Source: Quercus robur
Taxonomy: Eukaryota; Streptophyta; Magnoliopsida; Fagales; Fagaceae
DNA length: 64,000 nt
Direction: 5' to 3'
Assembly (NCBI RefSeq): GCF_932294415.1
Contig: NC_065538.1
Location: 25,631,957-25,695,956 of the forward strand
The notes below the pieces were generated by a model that had not been told where the DNA came from, ran no database searches, and saw only the letters and a program-made list of their open reading frames with translations. Shown in pieces: positions 58,136 to 64,000 of the stretch (positions within the stretch are counted from its first letter, which is position 1; every line of letters begins with the position of its first letter). The position numbers were made by a program, and so were the translations under genes.

Positions 58136-59269
58136 ATGGGTCCGAAGAGGACTAAGAGGGGAAAATGCAAAGCTGCATCCGAACCTGAAGTGGTGTTTGA
58201 TCAATTAAGGTTCCTCACGCCAGAAAATGAGCAAACCTTTGAAACCTTGATTAAGCGTAGGCGTATTTGGGGAGAAAGGCAAATCAATTTACAGGAGCTG
58301 CATCCTTTTGTTCGTGAGAATCTACAGTCTAGGCATTGGCTGTCCCTATGTACAAACATACAACCCCCTCCAGCTGACTTGATTAGAGAATTCTATTCGA
58401 ATCTATCGGTCCATGAGGATCTTGGTGGTCACAAGGTGGCATCGTCCATACGTGGTGTACCGTTTACAATAACTAGGGAGCACGTATCTAAAGCCCTTGA
58501 TGTACCTATAATTTGTACACCTACTTATCCAAACTCTATGTCTCCTCGTATTGATGATGTTATGGATGTTCTTTGTGGACGATCAAACATTCGGGATTCT
58601 GGCCGAAGTATTAGCTCAAGTGAGTTGACTGAGCTTAATTATATCTTCTTTAGGATAGCTTGTCACAACATTTTCCCTATCTCTCATATCCATACAATCC
58701 TTGTAGACAGGTGTATCTTGCTTTACGCCCTTGTCACCAATAGTTCCATTTGTTTTCCTTCCCTTTTCATCGAAACCATTGTCAAGGTGCGTAGGAGCAA
58801 GTATAAGAGGCATGCTTTGTTTTTCCCAGTTCTCATCCATAGGGTCCTCAAATATTTAGGATTAAAGAACTTTCCTTCCCACGAGTTGGTTCACATCCAA
58901 GCCTCTATAGGAGCCAAATTTCTGAAACAGCGAACTGCCCAAAAGAAGGTTGTCGACCTCAGTGTTGGTCCATCCAACAGACCACGAGTACGGTCTACTA
59001 CTGGAGATGTTCAAGATGAGGACATGCATGGGGATCCCACATCTGTTGTTGCCGAGGATGGTGATGATGAGATAGATGTTGACACTGTTGATGCAGCGCA
59101 TACATGCCCTCTTCCTCCTTCTCTTCATGCTATGATGGAGACCATTATGACGACTCAGGCAGCCCATGGTCAGCTTCTACATGGTCTTCTTGCCGAGGTT
59201 GGAGCTATGCGAGCGGACTTAGCTCACTATAGACGTCCTGTTCCACCTTCTACACCATCTGACTCTTGA
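58136..59269 (+). CDS. Putative plant transposon protein (PF20167-like), 377 aa
   Basis: The region RHWLSLCTNIQPPPADLIRE followed by FYSNLSVHEDLGGHKVASSI and RGVPFTITREHVSKALDVP resembles the putative plant transposon protein domain found in many plant repeats; its biochemical role is unknown. The N-terminus is basic (GPKRTKRGKCK), the middle is helical and hydrophobic, and the C-terminus is acidic then Pro/Ser-rich (PVPPSTPSDS). A leader exon (about 57385-57489) ends at a GTAAGA donor and the leader intron ends at 58133, two bases before the ATG. The frame is uninterrupted. It belongs to the set of genes preceded by AACTCGA clusters. Confidence 0.78.
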   Translation: MGPKRTKRGKCKAASEPEVVFDQLRFLTPENEQTFETLIKRRRIWGERQINLQELHPFVRENLQSRHWLSLCTNIQPPPADLIREFYSNLSVHEDLGGHKVASSIRGVPFTITREHVSKALDVPIICTPTYPNSMSPRIDDVMDVLCGRSNIRDSGRSISSSELTELNYIFFRIACHNIFPISHIHTILVDRCILLYALVTNSSICFPSLFIETIVKVRRSKYKRHALFFPVLIHRVLKYLGLKNFPSHELVHIQASIGAKFLKQRTAQKKVVDLSVGPSNRPRVRSTTGDVQDEDMHGDPTSVVAEDGDDEIDVDTVDAAHTCPLPPSLHAMMETIMTTQAAHGQLLHGLLAEVGAMRADLAHYRRPVPPSTPSDS

Positions 59270-61251
59270 TGATTCCCATTGGGTATTGTACCCAAGGGGG
59301 GGACGATTTTCAGTTCGTGGTTGCTATAACATATTTGGAGAATTGTATGACAGTTCTATATTTTTTTATTTTAGTGGCAATTTGAAGAACATGGTATCCG
59401 TTGAAAGTAATTTGATATATTAATATGATGGTTAGTTTCATGCCCATCGTTACTATCATTAGTATTATTGAAATGGATGTAATGGTCTAAGAATTTTTTA
59501 TGTTATTATGTGATTCTATATAATATCAAGTAGATCCAAGTCTGTGTGTAAATAACATTTATTTCATAATTTTGTACGACGCTCACGTGTTTTTAGATTA
59601 TAGTAATTATTAATACAAATGGAAGGTTTTGTGAAAGCACAATTCGTTTACAGGTTTTGATATTAACGATGAACCACCTAGGAGATTTTCCTTGGAACAA
59701 TGGCTGAAGCTATATCTTGACTTCAGGCAACTATTTTTATTGGAGGTTTTGCTGAGCTTACATGTATTTTCCACTAATTGGATATTTTTGTCGATCTTAA
59801 ATCAGCAATTATATTATTCTGAATTTGATCCTCGCCTGGACTATTCCTCATGCATCATATTTTCATTACAAAATTTATTGATGAAACCTTGCAGTGCAGA
59901 CTCGTCGAAAAAGATAAAAGCGACACTTGGCATGACCTCATTCACTCTAGCATTAGGTTTAACGGATTTTTTTTAATCAAATATGAGGAATCCAAACCTG
60001 AAGTGGTTTGCTCTTCCCATGTATATTAGATAACAGTGAGCTGAAGATAATAAACATCGTGAAGTTTAAGTATGTTGTGAAGGACCAACCACGATTAAAC
60101 AGATATAACAGTGACCTCAAGCCACTAACATCAAAGTTCTAAGAGCAAAGTGGTGCTTTCAACCTGTAAATTATTATGGCACGCGTTTGTTTGAGAGCTT
60201 AGTTTCAGGGTTGAACATGGTTTTACCTATATGCAATCTCTTCTAACCAACAGTCACGAATTATGGGAAGAGCGTTTTGACTACCATCCTTGAAAATGAC
60301 CAACGACAATGACTAATGATGTTTAAGATTTTGTAAAGGTAAAGTCCACAATTAAACAGATATAACCAGGAGCTCAAGCCACCACCAACATCTACGGTAT
60401 AACAGATGTGGTATTCAGACCAAATTGGGCCTCGCTTCAAACCGACAAGTCTTTGACCACGATGTTTGATCGAATAGTCGAGTAAGTAGGTATTCCCTCA
60501 AATGCAGTCTCACATCAATTGGCTACGATTACAAGAGAAAGTACACTTGTACATGACCTATGGCGCTACGTAATTTGTAAGAGTGATGGTTCTGAGACCA
60601 AAGTGATGCCAATATACCTGTAAATGTTTAATGACCAAAGATAATGAACACCGTCATATTTACACACCATCATGTTTACAGACATTCAAAATGACCAAAT
60701 CACAGAAAACACTGTGATCTTCATAATTTATTTTGTGAAAGACCAAACATAATTAATAAATTAATATTGCGAACTTGCTGGTGAAAGACAAAACACAATT
60801 AATATAGCGAAGTTTGAAGGTGACCAAGTTCCAACTCTAAACACACGTCACCAGCCTGCTTCTGTAGCACCAACTGTAGTCATATCAAACTCCTTCAATC
60901 GCAGCACATGTGCCAACAGACGCTGCTGCTTAGTCAAGTCATGTTCGGTGCTCTACACGATGTGGATACCCAATTCGACACTGTTTCACACCCACACTCA
61001 CGTGAATACAGAATTGTGAAATTGGATGCACAGATGTCTCATTTACATCTACTGTTGCAACTACTGCCCACCTTTGATGTGACATTAGGAACATTTAAAA
61101 TCTTGTTCATATAGTGTTTTTCCTGAAGGGTTTGACATGACAGGCCCTAATAAGTGAAATTGTAATGCCTGGACCGTGAAATGAGGTTATAAATGCACCA
61201 GTGATATAATGTTAACTTTCTACCCCGCTAACTTCGTAGATTGATTAAGCT
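59270..61251. other. Non-coding region between the transposon protein gene and the 61.25-kb ORF
   Basis: No convincing gene. A 94-residue frame at 59692-59976 is Leu/Phe-rich without a domain. The phrase attaaacagatataac plus neighbouring ctcaagccac recurs at 60093 and 60351, an old duplication. A segment near 60930-61020 resembles the 62.7-63.25 kb repeat (cactcacgtgaatac). Confidence 0.45.
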
Positions 61252-61866
61252 ATGAGTCGCAATGCCTCAACATCAAATCGTACAATGCGAAACAAGTTTG
61301 GACCTACTTCAACAAATGCATCATCACAAGTTCCAACAGATCAACAACTACATACATACACAGACCACTATGGAGGAAAATGGGTTGGAAAGAAGAGAGA
61401 TTTCGTTAATATGCCAATATACACGTATGAGAGTCTTGGAAGCGTCGGACACATCATGGTCGGCAAACCTACAAAACTAAGTACAGATACCACCGCAATA
61501 GAGTTCACTATAGCAGAACCACCATGGTCAACCCTATACGAGAAGAGGTGTGAGTTAGAGGTGTATTGTCGATGGCACGGGTTACGAGTTCCTAAGGCAC
61601 GCTCTGCCGAGTTACCTAGAGATGAACCTGCCAACATACTTGCTCGTCTTGAACAAGAGAACAATCAAATGCAAAGGCGACTAGACCGTTTTCACGCAAT
61701 CCAAAAAGCTAGGAAGCATCTAAAGGGGAAGGCGCAAGAGCGAGCCATGAAGTCTATTAATGAAATTACAGCGTTAGATGATGAAACAGATATTTCAGAC
61801 TTCTCAGATTCAAGCAATGATGATTTCCAAAAATTTCTACCTACGAACATTAGACGTTGTTGTTAA
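61252..61866 (+). CDS. Unrecognised protein, 204 aa, with predicted coiled coil
   Basis: The frame is uninterrupted and has balanced composition, unlike the spurious frames around it. I do not recognise the family. The first 50 residues are polar; a central block (DHYGGKWVGKKRDFVNMPIY, then AEPPWSTLYEKRCELEVYCR) looks folded, with several Trp and Cys. Residues about 135-175 (LARLEQENNQMQRRLDRF...) are heptad-like and charged, fitting a coiled coil. The C-terminus is acidic (DDETDISDFSDSSNDD). The start at 61252 is the first ATG of the frame. It follows the transposon-gene cluster but lacks an AACTCGA cluster upstream. It may be a transposon accessory gene. Confidence 0.55.
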   Translation: MSRNASTSNRTMRNKFGPTSTNASSQVPTDQQLHTYTDHYGGKWVGKKRDFVNMPIYTYESLGSVGHIMVGKPTKLSTDTTAIEFTIAEPPWSTLYEKRCELEVYCRWHGLRVPKARSAELPRDEPANILARLEQENNQMQRRLDRFHAIQKARKHLKGKAQERAMKSINEITALDDETDISDFSDSSNDDFQKFLPTNIRRCC

Positions 61867-62729
61867 TGTCTACACATTATGTGCAATACATGATGTTATT
61901 GTTAATGTGTGACAAATGATGATTATGTATGTTCAACTTTTGCAACTCTAAAGATTAACTGTTTATTACTTTTGGCTAAGTTTATGTGAAATCACTTTCT
62001 CATTTTTTTCATACGTGTTCTTTGTTGCTACATTCAAGTAATGTGGGTCATGGACGAACAATGTCCTTTGCTTTGTAATGTAGGGAAAACCTTAGGAAGT
62101 GAAATGCCTCCAAATTATATTTATTGCACATTACTTGTAGGAAAATTTAATAGATTCAATACATACAGACTGATCCAAACCACATAGACCAACCGCGCAT
62201 ATGATTCAATAATTCGAATAATTCTTTTATATGAGTTCTTTGAGTCACGATATAATATGCACGTATCTGTGTATCTTAGTTGTAATAGTGTCCTACTTTA
62301 TATAGATACATTACATAAAGACTCGTCCAAACCAGACTAACCACTCACTCACTGAAAATCCATATGGCTCACCCAACACACTCTCACAACAATATTTGGT
62401 TTGCTTAAAAATAGAGTAAAGGCCTAAAAGCCTGATCAGCCTTTGAAATATTTCATTCAAGTTATTGGTTTGTTGTAGCATTGCTTGAAAGCTCCCTAAT
62501 ATTGCAATTGTGATGATCGGAAGCCATTGATGTAAAACTTGGAAGCATAGTTTTCTTCATGTAATTTTACATTGATGTTGAGAAAATGTAACTACATTTT
62601 CTACCTGCAAAGACTCCCTGAAAAGTTTGTAGGGAAACAGGGGGATAAAACTCTCTACTGTTGCTACACTCACTGCTCGTAATACTAGCATTTGGCAAGT
62701 GAGGTTGGAAAAGGCTAACACAGCTCGGC
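61867..62729. other. Non-coding spacer
   Basis: No gene, RNA or repeat recognised. Confidence 0.5.
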
Positions 62730-63250
62730 ACTGTTCGGCGAAGTCATGTTCGCAGTTCTGCATGTGCTGCTCAACAACTCGACGGTAATGAACCCTGTCC
62801 AGTCATATCATCCATGCTCACGTGAATAAACAGATATGCAACATTTTGCAATGCACTATTTTCAAGGATGCAGAGGACCCTTCAAAAGTGTAAGCAAATT
62901 TTTGGGGGTAAGCTGTCCATCATTGCTACACTTGATTGATGTAGTTCTGCATGTGATACTCAACATCTCGAAACTATTGAACCCTGACCACACGTACCCA
63001 TCCCCACTCACGTGAATACACATATGTGCAACCCTTTGCAATGCACCGTTTTCGAAGAGGCAGAGCATCCCTGAATTGGCTATGCATCAATTTTGGGTGT
63101 GAGCTATCCAACATTGGTACACAGATGTTGTTCGTAGTGCTACATGTGCTGCTTAACAGCTTCGCACTGTTCAACCCTGTCCAGTCAATACACAGATATG
63201 CCTTCTTTTGCAATGCACCGTTTTCAAGGATGCAGAGCATGGCTGAAAAG
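62730..63250 (+). repeat. Three-copy tandem repeat, period about 188 bp
   Basis: Copies share (t)ctgcatgtg (62757, 62946 and, altered, about 63134), followed by ctcaac, tgaaccctg, cactcacgtgaata, ttgcaatgcac and ttttc.a.gatgcagag. The divergence is appreciable. Minus-strand frames through it (62862-63240) repeat with the copies and are not genes. Confidence 0.82.
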
Positions 63251-64000
63251 TTTATGATACATTGAACACAGCTTAGTACTGTCTCAACAAGTCATGTCAG
63301 ATGAAGCACAGGAATTCTGAATAGTTTTGAACAAGACATACCAAACTGGTCAGAGAAATAAACCATAGTACTGATCAAAGTCCCTAATTAAATATAAGCA
63401 TAAACATCACTAGTTTAAATTTTAAATAGGTTATCCTTGTCCAAACTCTGATGGTCAACCAAGTGAAATATTGAGACACTAATCACAACAGGAGTCCTTT
63501 CGATCACCTCATTGGCAGTGACATCTCCTTTTTCTAAATTATTGTCTTTCGAAAATGCAACCCAGCCTTCCCCGAATCTCATTGCTTAATAGGTTTTGAT
63601 GGAGGGTAATAGCACAAGACATTGATGTGTGACAAATTGCTTCCCAATAATATACTTGCTTCCCATATATGTTTCCAAGCCATATTTAAGAGAACATCAT
63701 AATCACATTATGTATAAAGGCTCACCATATTATGTGGCCACGAGATACCCATGAAAGAAGGATTTTTAGGCTTCAATTTTTTGGCTGCTTGGATTGCTCT
63801 CTCTCTCTCTTCCTCTGGACATAATCTGTAATTTTTTAAGAACAAACTTTTCTCTGACTTCATGTTTTATGGGTTTGTACATTAAGGAAGAAATGTTTGT
63901 ATGATCTTCATCTAAGTTTTTGATATTTTTACCTGATGATCTTCCAATTTACAATTCTTCCTACGTGGATATTGAATCTCAATGGCAGTCTTATCAAATA
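63251..64000. other. Non-coding right edge
   Basis: AT-rich DNA with a (CT)n stretch near 63797-63812; no feature supported. Confidence 0.5.

Noticed and set aside
59692..59976. 94-residue frame as a gene
   Set aside because: It is Leu/Phe-rich without a domain, and no splice or promoter context supports it.
62862..63240. Minus-strand frames in the 188-bp repeat
   Set aside because: They repeat with the tandem copies and share no known motif.

Overview
The window is nuclear DNA from a flowering plant, most likely a woody eudicot. It has GT-AG introns, a PDR-type ABC transporter, plant L1-type LINE, Ty1/copia and Mutator-like (MULE) elements, MITEs and AT-rich intergenic DNA with microsatellites. 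The species cannot be named from the sequence. Only one ordinary host gene is seen: the 5' half of an ABCG/PDR transporter on the minus strand (about 1480-5655), running off the left edge. Almost everything else is transposable elements inserted into one another.

5.9-17.3 kb: AT-rich spacer; a seven-copy tandem array of 400-490 bp units (8.8-12.4 kb) whose last copy carries a 398-bp Mutator-type MITE with a 9-bp target duplication; a probable MULE-like element (12.58-14.54 kb) with an inner hAT-like repeat and a perfect 36-bp palindrome; and a 1.66-kb LTR-like solo element (A).

17.3-27.6 kb: one full-length but decayed LINE on the minus strand, bounded by a perfect 17-bp target duplication. 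It carries two later solo-LTR-like insertions (B, 1739 bp, in ORF2; D, 1252 bp, in ORF1), each with its own perfect 5-bp duplication. Its 5' UTR holds 107-bp tandem repeats.

27.9-34.85 kb: a hAT-like non-autonomous element split by a 3.29-kb LTR-like element (C, 5-bp duplication), then the 5' LTR, primer-binding site and gag of a copia element that stops abruptly at 34847.

34.85-59.3 kb: the most interesting part. Four clusters of short inverted motifs (AACTCGA ... TCGAGTT) lie immediately upstream of five genes of transposon type: a plant-mobile-domain (PMD) protein, a divergent RNase-H1-N/viroplasmin-domain protein, an intact 874-aa MULE transposase, a two-B3-domain protein, and a putative plant transposon protein. 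Three of the five share a layout of motif cluster, short 5' exon, leader intron, and ATG within a few bases of the acceptor. Host gene fragments (a PLAA/DOA1-like WD40 piece and an ABCC nucleotide-binding piece), a U6 snRNA fragment and a LINE tail lie between them. This looks like a large composite MULE, or a cluster of related MULEs with captured genes and shared promoter/binding arrays. It may be comparable to VANDAL-type MULEs, which carry accessory proteins and motif clusters. 59.3-64 kb holds one unrecognised coding ORF and a 188-bp tandem repeat.
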